Below, one piece after another: positions 43,108 through 50,571 of a DNA stretch of 64,000 nt (positions are counted from its first letter, which is position 1; every line of letters starts with the position of its first letter). Origin of the DNA: Rhizobium sp. Pop5 (GTDB taxonomy: Bacteria; Pseudomonadota; Alphaproteobacteria; Rhizobiales; Rhizobiaceae); contig NZ_CP099399.1 in assembly GCF_024721175.1 (NCBI RefSeq), positions 2,604,001 to 2,668,000 of the forward strand, given 5' to 3'. Position numbers and translations under genes: made by a program. The notes under the pieces were generated by a model, which was given only the letters and a program-made list of their open reading frames with translations, was not told where the DNA came from and ran no database searches.

Positions 43108-43849
43108 TTTCGTTTAAAATCAATGAGTTGGATATCGGTTTCTTGGGAAGACATCCAAGGGGGACATTGGGTTGTTCATCCATGACTTCGCCCACTGAGA
43201 GAGGAGCATCTTTGCTTCTCGAAGCCAGTCAGTCGACGAAGTCGTTCCGACTGAAGCTTGATCTCAAGATCAGCTTGGCTTCGGTCCTCGCCTTTTCTTC
43301 GGGCTGTAATGCGAAACCCTCCTGTCTTTCGACGGGGGGCTTTTGTTTGCAGTCTCTTCGGTCTTGACGAATCAGCGGACTTAACTATCTTTGTGATTAG
43401 GAACTCTGTCCGAACCGAACTGAACTCACGTAGCGGAACAATCAGCGCAACACTCGGAAGAACAATCCTACAGCCGCCAAGCTGGATAACAGCGGCGTTC
43501 TGGGTGGGTGCCCTAATTATTCTTCTCTTAGTTCGCGGCAATAGCCGTTTTCACTGCAGATCTGCATCAGGTTTGATCGCCTGAACGTTCGGGCATGTTC
43601 AAGGATAATGAACATGCGTTTCATTTACTTGCGCGGCCGGGGCTTCAAGATCGAAGTCGAGCCGGATTACCGCTGCGATCATGCTGATCCAGCTGTTTCT
43701 GTGAGAGTCGGCCGGCATCGCTGCCGGCCTTCTTCGTTGGGCGAATGACGAGTATGCCGCCGAGGATGCATGCAGGGTCTTGATGATATGACGCAGCGCG
43801 GTGCCGCCTCAAAGCCATCGCCTCTTATTCCGCGCCGCTTGAGTTCAAT
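43108..43849. other. 742-base gene-poor stretch after the tRNA
   Basis: Short overlapping frames on both strands (43176-43541 minus, 43258-43584 plus) have no ribosome sites and no family resemblance, and composition is lower in GC than the flanks. It may contain remnants of an integrated element; no repeat of the tRNA 3' end was found downstream. Confidence 0.4.
43593..43736 (+). ncRNA. Candidate structured small RNA or short-ORF leader
   Basis: A perfect hairpin GCATGTTC-N9-GAACATGC (43593-43617) is followed about 90 bases later by a terminator-type hairpin (GGCCGGCA...TGCCGGCC, 43709-43728) with TTCTT. An AAGGAT site and ATG (43608) are in the first loop and open a 46-codon frame (MNMRFIYLRGRGFKIEVEPD at the start). 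Either a small RNA or a tiny gene with a hidden start. Confidence 0.35.
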
Positions 43850-44545
43850 ATGCAGGCGTCAGGGTGGATCAGTGTGGTTGCGCACTGGCTAATGGAAACA
43901 TTTCCAGAAAGTGGCATTGCTGCAGAGTGGGCAGCGCTGTCTACGATCGACCTCGGCTTGCCGATGCAGACGCCAAGCATGTTTCAACGAAGCCTTGCGA
44001 AAGATGCAATAGACAGTCGCCTACGGTGGCTTGCCGGCCTGCCCACGAAGGCTGTGCTGCGGGCTATGACTATGCCTCATCAGGTGAACAAGCAAAGCCT
44101 CGAAACGGGAAGGAGAGAGGTCAAGCTTGCTCTAACATCGAGGGCCGTCGTTGATCCCGCAAGGATAGAAGCTTTAGCTCAGTTGTCGCCGTCTGATTTC
44201 GATCTGACGAAGCTGATACGCCTTTGTGAAGAGCTCAACCTCGCCTTCGCAACCGAGAGCTATCTTTCGATGGCAATGCTGACGAGGGCCATCGTTGATC
44301 ACGTCCCACCCATCTTCGGAAAGCAGTCGTTCGCAGAAGTCGCTAACAACCATGGTGGAGCAACGCTGAAGCGAGAGTTCAAAAACCTAGATACGACATC
44401 ACGCAACATTGCAGACCTGCATCTACATTCTCATATTCGAAGGAAAGAGGTGCTTCCGACGATAACGCAAGTTGATGCCTCAAATTCGCTTGACGTTCTG
44501 CTGGCCGAGATAATTGTGATTTTGACACAGAAGGGTGGCCGGTAG
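43850..44545 (+). CDS. Hypothetical protein, 231 residues, accessory type
   Basis: I recognise no named family. The C-terminal half is the more conserved-looking part (EELNLAFATESYLSMAMLTR, then AIVDHVPPIFGKQSFAEVAN, then ADLHLHSHIRRKEVLPTITQ), an all-helical domain with HIRRKE-type charges, reminiscent of C-terminal modules of mobile-element or defence proteins; that is an impression, not an assignment. Lower GC and no close neighbours on the same strand suggest acquired DNA after the tRNA. Ribosome site weak, so the start may be wrong. Confidence 0.6.
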   Translation: MQASGWISVVAHWLMETFPESGIAAEWAALSTIDLGLPMQTPSMFQRSLAKDAIDSRLRWLAGLPTKAVLRAMTMPHQVNKQSLETGRREVKLALTSRAVVDPARIEALAQLSPSDFDLTKLIRLCEELNLAFATESYLSMAMLTRAIVDHVPPIFGKQSFAEVANNHGGATLKREFKNLDTTSRNIADLHLHSHIRRKEVLPTITQVDASNSLDVLLAEIIVILTQKGGR

Positions 44546-44574
44546 CTAATCCGAATGCTCGGACGTACTCAACT

Positions 44575-44599
44575 GGAACGAGTCTTGAAGTGATTCGTT
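44575..44599 (+). promoter_or_regulatory. EcfG-type general-stress promoter for DUF982 gene
   Basis: GGAAC (44575-44579), 16 bases, CGTT (44596-44599): exact consensus, 31 bases before the ATG at 44631. Confidence 0.78.
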
Positions 44600-44630
44600 G
44601 AGTCGCGTGTTCCGTGGGAGGGGATGCGCC

Positions 44631-44867
44631 ATGAGCAAACCGAAGTTCAGACCGGTCACCATCACGATCGGCGGCAAAAAGCGGACACTCCGCACCGTTC
44701 TGCAGGCAGGAAATACCCTGATGAACGACTGGCCAGAACAAACGCCGGCGGCAAGGGCCGCCGAGATGTTGGTGCTGGATGCGATCAACGAGGTTGCGTC
44801 GCCAGAAGAAGTGCGTCGCGCTCTTATCGCCGCTGCAAAGCTTAGCGATATTGATTGCAGTTCGTAA
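44631..44867 (+). CDS. DUF982 small protein
   Basis: A 78-residue protein with the DUF982 pattern: FRPVTITIGGKKRTLRTVLQ, LMNDWPEQTPAARAAEMLVL and ASPEEVRRALIAAAKLSDI. Such proteins are multiplied in rhizobia and have no known function. The ATG is decided by GGGAGGGG ten bases upstream. A perfect EcfG-type promoter directly before it predicts induction in stationary phase, desiccation or osmotic stress. Confidence 0.88.
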   Translation: MSKPKFRPVTITIGGKKRTLRTVLQAGNTLMNDWPEQTPAARAAEMLVLDAINEVASPEEVRRALIAAAKLSDIDCSS

Positions 44868-44988
44868 CTCTTCCCTGCTGCGGGGGACTTCATCGCCGAA
44901 ATACATAACGAGCGGGCGGGACAGTTCCCCTCGGCGATTGCTTATCTGTGCTAGCTATGTCGTCATCGATTGCGAGCTGAGCACGGCC

Positions 44989-45198
44989 CTAATAACTGCA
45001 AGACCGCCCGTCACTCGGCCGGAATCCACCGCCACACGCCGGATTGAGTGGCTGACTCTCATAATGATAGCTGCCACCATAATAGCCGCCACCAATCGAC
45101 GAAGTCTGATCGAGGCTTCCGGAAGAGGTGCAGCCCGAAGTGATCGTGGCGAGGCTGATCAGCGTGCTGGTCATGATGAATGCGAAAAATCGGGTCAT
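44989..45198 (-). CDS. Small lipoprotein, glycine/tyrosine-rich
   Basis: A 69-residue precursor: MTRFFAFIMTSTLISLATIT then SGC, a lipobox-like cysteine near residue 23, and a mature part rich in Gly, Tyr and Ser (SIGGGYYGGSYHYESQP) with two cysteines near the end. GGAGAAGC precedes the ATG at 45198. Envelope-anchored; no family recognised. Frame upstream of this ATG is not gene-like. Confidence 0.65.
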   Translation of the reverse strand: MTRFFAFIMTSTLISLATITSGCTSSGSLDQTSSIGGGYYGGSYHYESQPLNPACGGGFRPSDGRSCSY

Positions 45199-45421
45199 CT
45201 GAGCTTCTCCTTCGCGAGGGGCATGGCTTTTGCCCCAAGTGCACAATTTATAGCGCCCGACCGCCCGGACGACCCCTCTTAACGTCAATGTGATCACCTC
45301 GCAGGCTGCTTTCTCAAGCCCATGCGCTGTCACATAACTGTCATGCAAAATTGCCCATTGTTCCGGCAGTCTGGGCAAAATATACGCTGCCGGCTAACAA
45401 AAAAAAGAATGAGTAACTGCC

Positions 45422-45568
45422 ATGAATGCCATACAGAAACTTTTCAACCGCCGGCTCTTGAGCCGTTTCGTCAGCGGTTTCGGCGCTGTTCCCCAGCGCA
45501 TGCGCGAAGCTCGCGAAGAGCGTAAGCCCGCCATCCATCCGTCCTTCATGGATGATTTCGGCGCCTAA
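45422..45568 (+). CDS. 48-residue basic small protein
   Basis: A short frame MNAIQKLFNRRLLSRFVSGF, GAVPQRMREAREERKPAIHP, ending SFMDDFGA. Positively charged amphipathic N-terminal half and codon use like real genes (C/G at third positions). The size and Arg-rich helix recall DUF1127-like small proteins without matching them. The ribosome site (GAGTAAC) is weak. Confidence 0.45.
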   Translation: MNAIQKLFNRRLLSRFVSGFGAVPQRMREAREERKPAIHPSFMDDFGA

Positions 45569-45619
45569 GCTCTGCTAGCTGCCGGGTAGATAACGATCTT
45601 ATCCCGGCCAGCCCCCTCC

Positions 45620-46170
45620 TCAGTTCACGACGGCTGCGGCCGGTTCGCCCCAGCTGGAAATGGGTTGGCCGGCCTTCGTCGCCACGCGCATGTCGTAGAG
45701 CGCGAGCGAGGCCTGGAGCTGGCGCATTCGCTGCAGCGATTGATGATGCCGCCGATATACTGCACGCAGTCGCTGGCGCTGCCCTGCACGGAGCCCGTCG
45801 CCCAATCCTTGACGATCCCGTCGGCGCCCACCAGGAAATAGGAAAGCCGGTTGTTCTGCGATACCGTGGAACTGCCGACCAGGCCGGCGAAATTCGTGCC
45901 GGTCTCGGTCTTGGCGGCCGGCGCCATGTGCCGGTAGATCGTCATGCCGTTCTTCAACGACGTCGCCCCGATCATCGGCCCGAAGGTCGCGCCGGAGCCG
46001 GAAAGCTGCGCCATCGGCGACTGGCCGAGATTGGCGATGTCGGTATAGGGCTTGCCCAGCGCATAGCTGGTGTAAGAGCGGTTGGCGGCGTTCTCCGCCT
46101 TTTCCGCCACCTGAGAGCACCCCGCCAGACTGATGGCGAGGCCGATCGAAAGAATTGCCATGAAGCGCAT
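45620..46170 (-). pseudogene. Frameshifted lipoprotein gene
   Basis: From MRFMAILSIGLAISLAGC (lipobox cysteine near residue 18) the frame runs well through FGPMIGATSLKNGMTIYRHM and DCVQYIGGIINRCSE, then continues as an unlikely Arg/Ser-rich tail to 45625. In the other frame from about 45732 down to 45620 a much better C-terminus appears (MRQLQASLALYDMRVATKAG, then QPISSWGEPAAAVVN). One missing base near 45730-45735 explains both. It is either a true frameshift or a sequence error. The family is unknown to me; secreted, envelope-anchored. Confidence 0.7.
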
Positions 46171-46302
46171 GCTGCCCCCTTGCCGGCCACGACGTGTCCG
46201 GAAGCCCCTGTTTCTTAACCCGCCGTCTTTGCTATCAGGTTTGCGGGATTTGGGAAGTGGCCTGTTTATGCGGAGAGGAGCATGTTTGCTTACCACTTTA
46301 CC

Positions 46303-46508
46303 GGTGTGCCGTGGGACGCCCCCCTCTGCCCTGCCGGGCATCTCCCCCACAGGTGGGGAGATCGGCTGGGCGCGATGATTTCCCCAAACAATTGGGGCTT
46401 GCAGCTCGGCGAAACGGTAGAGAGCCGGGAAGGTCTAGCCACTTGCCAATCTCCCCCCTTGTGGGGGAGATGCCCGGCAGGGCAGAGGGGGGTCCCACAC
46501 GGCACACC
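46303..46508. repeat. 206-bp inverted-repeat element with 48-bp arms
   Basis: Arms 46303-46350 and 46461-46508 are nearly perfect inverted copies (both begin GGTGTGCCGTG and contain CCTCTGCCCTGCCGGGCATC). Smaller hairpins fill the middle (CTCCCCCAC...GTGGGGAG; CCCCAAACAATTGGGG). It occupies much of the gap between a lipoprotein gene and the SIMPL gene, and looks like a non-coding palindromic or MITE-like element of rhizobia. Confidence 0.85.
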
Positions 46509-46629
46509 CTCTCAAGTTCCTCTCACATTATTTCTCTCCACACGCCCGCGCCCCTCCCTTCCGCCGCAATAGCTTCACAATCAACCGACAGAAAGCTGAT
46601 CCGGGAAACGACAACTAGGGAATGAAAAC

Positions 46630-47370
46630 ATGGCGCCGATTCTTTCCAAGACTGTTCTTATGACTGCCCTTCTGGCTCTGCCGCTTGCCGCCGCAGCGCC
46701 CGCATTCGCTCAGGAGGCAAAGCCGCGCGAGCCGGTGATCTCGGTAACGGGAGACGGCGAATCGGCCGTGGCGCCTGACATGGCGGTCGTCAATCTCGCC
46801 GTCGTCAAGCAGGCCAAGACCGCCCGCGAAGCGCTCGACGAGAACAACAAGGCGATGAACGACGTGCTCGCCGCGCTGAAGAGCGGCGGCATTGCCGAAC
46901 GCGACCTGCAGACTTCGGGCTTTTCGATCCAGCCGCAATACAACTATCCGCAGCCGACCGACGGCCAGCCCGCACAACCGCAGTTGATCGGCTACCAGAC
47001 CATCAATTCCGTCACCTTGCGGCTGCGCGATCTTTCCAAGCTCGGTCAAGTGATCGACCAGTCCGTCAGCCTCGGCATCAACCAGGGCGGCGACATCCAC
47101 TTCACCAACGACAAGCCGGAAACCGCGCTCGAAGACGCGCGCAAGAAGGCCGTTGCCGATGCGGTCAAGAAGGCGAAGACGCTGAGCGAGGCCGCCGGCG
47201 TCAAGCTCGGCCGCATCATCGAGATCAACGAGAACGTGCCTCGCCCGCTGCCGCAGCCGGTCTATCGCGCCACGATGATGAAGGAAGCCTCTGATGGCGC
47301 CGTTCCCGTCCAGGGCGGCGAGAACAACTACAATGTCAGCGTCACCGTGACCTTCGCGATCGAGCAGTAA
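46630..47370 (+). CDS. SIMPL domain (DUF541) periplasmic protein
   Basis: A 246-residue precursor with Sec signal (cleavage after PAFAQ near residue 27) and the SIMPL fold: ISVTGDGESAVAPDMAVVNL, then KSGGIAERDLQTSGFSIQPQ, YQTINSVTLRLRD, DARKKAVADAVKKAKTLSEAAG. Brucella BP26/OMP28 is of this family; members form ring-like oligomers in the periplasm with unknown function. Start at ATG 46630 after AACTAGGG. Two hairpins follow. Confidence 0.9.
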   Translation: MAPILSKTVLMTALLALPLAAAAPAFAQEAKPREPVISVTGDGESAVAPDMAVVNLAVVKQAKTAREALDENNKAMNDVLAALKSGGIAERDLQTSGFSIQPQYNYPQPTDGQPAQPQLIGYQTINSVTLRLRDLSKLGQVIDQSVSLGINQGGDIHFTNDKPETALEDARKKAVADAVKKAKTLSEAAGVKLGRIIEINENVPRPLPQPVYRATMMKEASDGAVPVQGGENNYNVSVTVTFAIEQ

Positions 47371-47377
47371 GGCTTCG

Positions 47378-47411
47378 GCCGGGCGGAAGAAGATCGCTTC
47401 TTCCGCCCGGC
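47378..47411 (+). terminator. Hairpin after the SIMPL gene
   Basis: Fourteen-base stem (GCCGGGCGGAAGAAG side 47378-47392 with 47397-47411), four-base loop, no T run. It is backed by a second one downstream. Confidence 0.55.
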
Positions 47412-47432
47412 TACAAACGGGCTCACAAAAAG

Positions 47433-47478
47433 AAACCGCCCTTGCCAATCCGGGGAGACGGGCAAGGGCGGTTTTCTA
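47433..47478 (+). terminator. Intrinsic terminator
   Basis: AAACCGCCCTTGCC (47433-47446) pairs with GGCAAGGGCGGTTTT (47461-47475); ends in TTTTC. Final stop for the SIMPL transcript. Confidence 0.75.
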
Positions 47479-47612
47479 TAGCACCGCACGTCTTTCAGAC
47501 GCGCAAAGAACGCTGTAACACTTTGAATTGCTGCATAATTTGTCTCTAAATCGATACCGATTTAGAGAATTATGCTGGAGCACCGCATCGGGGAGACGAG
47601 GCGGCAATTCTC

Positions 47613-47981
47613 TTAGTAGCGGCGCAGAGCGGGGCAGCCGCGCACATTGGCGAAGCTCATCTCATCGGGACCGCGACGAGTCCAGCCCTGCACGATGACG
47701 CGGCGCGGGGTGATATCGACGACGCGCGCGCGGCGGAAGCCGTAGTCCCTGGCCATGTCTTCGGCGAGACGCGGATCGCAGCCGCGCATCGGCCGGCCGT
47801 AACCGGGCGGCGGGGGCGGACGGCGATAATCCGGCGGCACACGACGGTATTCCGGGGGCGGACCACGGTCCGGTTCGCCGATAATGATATTGAACTGGGC
47901 GGCAGCCGGGGCCACCGTGCCGGCAAGGGTGCCGGCTGTCAGCATGACGGCAAGACCCGCCTTTGCCAAAAACTGCATCAT
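47613..47981 (-). CDS. Secreted proline-rich small protein, FANVRGCP family, copy 1
   Basis: A 122-residue precursor: signal peptide to APAAAQ (cleavage near residue 28), a proline/arginine-rich middle (PPPEYRRVPPDYRRPPPPPG) and a C-terminal domain with CDPRLAEDMARDYGFRRARV and FANVRGCPALRRY; two cysteines could pair. The C-terminal domain is shared with the next gene on the same strand. Two adjacent ATGs at 47981/47978. No function known to me. Confidence 0.75.
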   Translation of the reverse strand: MMQFLAKAGLAVMLTAGTLAGTVAPAAAQFNIIIGEPDRGPPPEYRRVPPDYRRPPPPPGYGRPMRGCDPRLAEDMARDYGFRRARVVDITPRRVIVQGWTRRGPDEMSFANVRGCPALRRY

Positions 47982-48130
47982 CTAAAAACTCTCCTTTGAA
48001 GTCGGTGCGGCCAGGCCACCCTCCCACTCTCCGCATCACGCCGCACCATCATGCGGGAATCACCCATACGGATTAGACAAAAGACGGCTGAAAGTGGCGC
48101 AGTCAAGGCAAACCGGCGGCAAGCGCCGCC

Positions 48131-48436
48131 TCAGCGCCGGATCAGCGGGCAGCCGCGCACATTGGCGAAGGTGATCCTGTCCCAGCCGCGGCGGTCGCGC
48201 CCGGCAACGACGACGACACGCGGCGACATGCGAGTGATGCGGACGTCCCGCAGGCCGAAATAGTGCGCCTTGCGCACCGCCTGCATCGGCGAGCAACCGT
48301 GAATGGGCTGATGATATTGCGCTTCGATGGCGTAGCGGGTCTGCGGTCCCGCGGCGGCTGCCGTGGAAACGGTGGCCGGAATGGCGCAGAGGGCGAGCAA
48401 TGCGGCAAGCGAAGCCTTGGCGAGGAAATGCGTCAT
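48131..48436 (-). CDS. Secreted small protein, FANVRGCP family, copy 2
   Basis: A 101-residue precursor with signal to STAAAAG (about residue 28), then HGCSPMQAVRKAHYFGLRDV and a C-terminus WDRITFANVRGCPLIRR. Same cysteine pair, same domain, same strand as the gene at 47613, without the proline-rich insert: tandem paralogues. A CGAAC-N16-CGTT sequence (48520-48496) sits 60 bases before the ATG, one base off the EcfG consensus. Start at 48436 behind GGAGACA. Confidence 0.75.
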   Translation of the reverse strand: MTHFLAKASLAALLALCAIPATVSTAAAAGPQTRYAIEAQYHQPIHGCSPMQAVRKAHYFGLRDVRITRMSPRVVVVAGRDRRGWDRITFANVRGCPLIRR

Positions 48437-48559
48437 GGAGTGTCTCCGTCGAGGGATATTACAAAGCTCCCCTTTCAGGGATTGTCTCGACAGTAAACGC
48501 TGCAAACTGAATGGCGTTCGAACCAGGCATTCACTTCTCATTCAGAAGGATTAACCCTT

Positions 48560-48982
48560 TCAGGGGCTGAGATGCAGGACGATTTCCCGCCGATGCGGCC
48601 GGTCGCGATGTTCGAAGAGATAGAGGCCCTGCCAGGTTCCGAGCATCAGGCGGCCGCTCGCGACGGGAATGCCGATCGATACCTGCGTCAGCGCCGACTT
48701 GATATGCGCCGGCATATCGTCCGGCCCTTCGTCCCGGTGCACGACCCAACCCATCGCGGGATCGGAGGCCGGCGGCACGAGGCGGCTGAAGAACGAGATA
48801 AGGTCTGTGCGCACGTCGGGATCGGCGTTTTCCTGGATCAGCAGCGAGCAGGATGTGTGGCGCACGAAGACGGTGAGCAGCCCCTCGTCCCGTCCCGACG
48901 CGCTGACGAAGGCATCCGCCTCATCGGTGAATTCGTAAAGGCCCTGTCCGCGCGTGGACAGTGTGAGGATCGTCTGGGGCAA
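48560..48982 (-). CDS. YjbQ / UPF0047 family protein
   Basis: A 140-residue protein of the YjbQ family (secondary thiamine-phosphate synthase activity has been described for members). Marks: VFVRHTSCSLLIQENADPDV with the conserved HTS and Asn/Asp residues, then HRDEGPDDMPAHIKSALTQV and LGTWQGLYLFEHRDRPHRRE, which has the usual QG and H-R metal-site residues. Cytosolic, stands alone. Confidence 0.92.
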   Translation of the reverse strand: MPQTILTLSTRGQGLYEFTDEADAFVSASGRDEGLLTVFVRHTSCSLLIQENADPDVRTDLISFFSRLVPPASDPAMGWVVHRDEGPDDMPAHIKSALTQVSIGIPVASGRLMLGTWQGLYLFEHRDRPHRREIVLHLSP

Positions 48983-49035
48983 GGCGTCTTCCTATCTCGC
49001 AAGGCTATCCCCGCGAGTTGGCGCGCCCTGGCCGG

Positions 49036-49092
49036 CAAGTCAAGCTCGCCGGGGCAAGTCAAGCTCGCCGGGGCAAGTCAAGCTCGCCCGGG
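49036..49092. repeat. Three tandem copies of a 19-bp unit
   Basis: CAAGTCAAGCTCGCCGGGG occurs at 49036-49054 and 49055-49073 exactly, and at 49074-49092 with changes at its end. It fills the gap between the YjbQ gene and the carbonic anhydrase stop. Perfect period and no spacers, so slippage-type repeat, not CRISPR. Confidence 0.85.
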
Positions 49093-49109
49093 CGAGTAAA
49101 TGCTTTGCC

Positions 49110-49862
49110 TCAAAATGACGACAGGATGAAACGCCGGTTGGCGGCGAGCACCGGCCGGGCGTTCATCGGATAGAGCGACGTGAAGGCCTTTATATCCTTT
49201 TCATCGACCTCGATCGGCTGCTTCAGAACCATCCAGTCGACGATCTCGCTGCACGGCGGCGTCGTCAGCGATCCCTCATAGGACCAATAGCTGCGCTCCT
49301 TCGGCAGCAAGCCGTTCGGATCGACATCGTCGACGGCGGCCTCCCCGCCCGCCTTTTTCGGAAAGGCGGCGGCGAGCCGCGAGAAATCGGAATTGGCGGC
49401 CCCCGGCGTCACGAAGACACCGAGCACTCCCAGCGCGCCAGTCTCCTTGTGCCGATGGACGAAATGCGCCTCCATCGGGAATTTCTGTCCGTCGACATGG
49501 TGCTCGCTCGGCGCATGAAAATGATATTCCAGCAGTTCGTAACTCTTGCCACCGCGCGAAAGCCTGCTGCCCGCGGGCGTGTTGACCCGGATCGTGTGCC
49601 CGTTATTGACGATTTTACCGCCCGCCTTCCAGTCGATCTCAAGCGGCGGAAGCTCCGCCTTGACGGCGCCGGTCAGATCGAGCGGCGATTGCTGCGAACC
49701 GGCCGAGCAGGCGGCATTGTCAGGCGCCATCGCGCCCCAGTGGTCCGGGCCGGACTGGCCCTCATAGCTCCAATGCGGCCCCCCGGCGGCAAGCGCCGCC
49801 CTGGCGCAGGCCGGGCAGGCGCCAAGCACGATCAGTCCCTTGATGAAGTTGCGCCGCTGCAT
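49110..49862 (-). CDS. Alpha-class carbonic anhydrase, secreted
   Basis: A 250-residue alpha carbonic anhydrase with an N-terminal signal (MQRRNFIKGLIVLGACPACA, cleavage near AALAA; the RR pair leaves Tat export possible). Zinc ligands lie in YHFHAPSEHH (about residue 111) and EAHFVHRH (about 132); WSYEGSLTTPPCSEIVDW carries the substrate pocket Thr and a cysteine for the disulfide. It converts CO2 and bicarbonate in the periplasm. Start at 49862; the frame extends five codons more upstream. Confidence 0.93.
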   Translation of the reverse strand: MQRRNFIKGLIVLGACPACARAALAAGGPHWSYEGQSGPDHWGAMAPDNAACSAGSQQSPLDLTGAVKAELPPLEIDWKAGGKIVNNGHTIRVNTPAGSRLSRGGKSYELLEYHFHAPSEHHVDGQKFPMEAHFVHRHKETGALGVLGVFVTPGAANSDFSRLAAAFPKKAGGEAAVDDVDPNGLLPKERSYWSYEGSLTTPPCSEIVDWMVLKQPIEVDEKDIKAFTSLYPMNARPVLAANRRFILSSF

Positions 49863-49961
49863 GTCCGCTCCCCCCATTGCCAGGCGTCAGCTGCGGCCCG
49901 GCGAAACGCTGGCGGACTATATCACAACCGCGAACGGATTGAACGCATCGGGCGGGAACAA

Positions 49962-50315
49962 TCAGAGCTTGAGCAGCGTCTCGAAGCCGCCATAGATCAT
50001 CCGCTTGCCGTCGAACGGCATCTGCCATTGGTCGCCCTTGAGCCGGGGATCGGCCATCACCTTGGCATTGATATCGTCGCGCTCCTGCCGGGACCGGTAG
50101 GTAATCCACGAAAACACCACCACCTCATCCTCCTTCGCCTGCACGGCGCGGGGAAAGGAGGTCAGCTCGCCGTAGGGCACATCGTCGCCGATGCATTCGA
50201 CATATTCGAGCGCGCCGTATTCCTTCCAGATCGAGCCGGCGAAAGTCGAGAACTTCTTGTATGCCTCGATATTCTCCTTCGGAACCGCCACAACGAACCC
50301 ATCGACATAGGACAT
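49962..50315 (-). CDS. DUF1428 family protein
   Basis: A 117-residue ferredoxin-like-fold protein: MSYVDGFVVAVPKENIEAYK is the family opening; YVECIGDDVPYGELTSFPRA, VVFSWITYRSRQERDDINAK and MPFDGKRMIYGGFETLL complete the pattern. Cytosolic, function unknown (dimeric alpha/beta barrel). ATG 50315 is preceded by GGGAGAAG. Single gene. Confidence 0.9.
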   Translation of the reverse strand: MSYVDGFVVAVPKENIEAYKKFSTFAGSIWKEYGALEYVECIGDDVPYGELTSFPRAVQAKEDEVVVFSWITYRSRQERDDINAKVMADPRLKGDQWQMPFDGKRMIYGGFETLLKL

Positions 50316-50571
50316 CTCACTTCTCCCGCGCGTCTGCGCCTCGTTTTGACGGGAGAGATAGGAGACCGATCGGACAGGTCCACCCACGGGGAGACCGATT
50401 GGCAGCACATCTAAATTAATATTTCTTGATTTATTACGTACTTATATGAGCATCGCCTAAAATTTGACAGTATTTCTCTCCGATCTGGAGTGGCCTGACG
50501 GTACTCACCCAAACGGCGTGTGTGCCCGCGTTCAGGCGTCGGCATCAACACAGTTCGTGGAGGATGTATTC

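Noticed and set aside
43176-43541. Minus-strand frame of 121 codons after the tRNA
   Set aside because: No ribosome site, unusual composition, overlapping open frames on the other strand.
43032-45620. Prophage or integrative element with tRNA attachment sites
   Set aside because: No integrase gene and no repeat of the tRNA 3' end found within the window; only gene-poor sequence is seen.
49036-49092. CRISPR-like array
   Set aside because: The three units are directly adjacent with no spacers and no cas genes are in the window.
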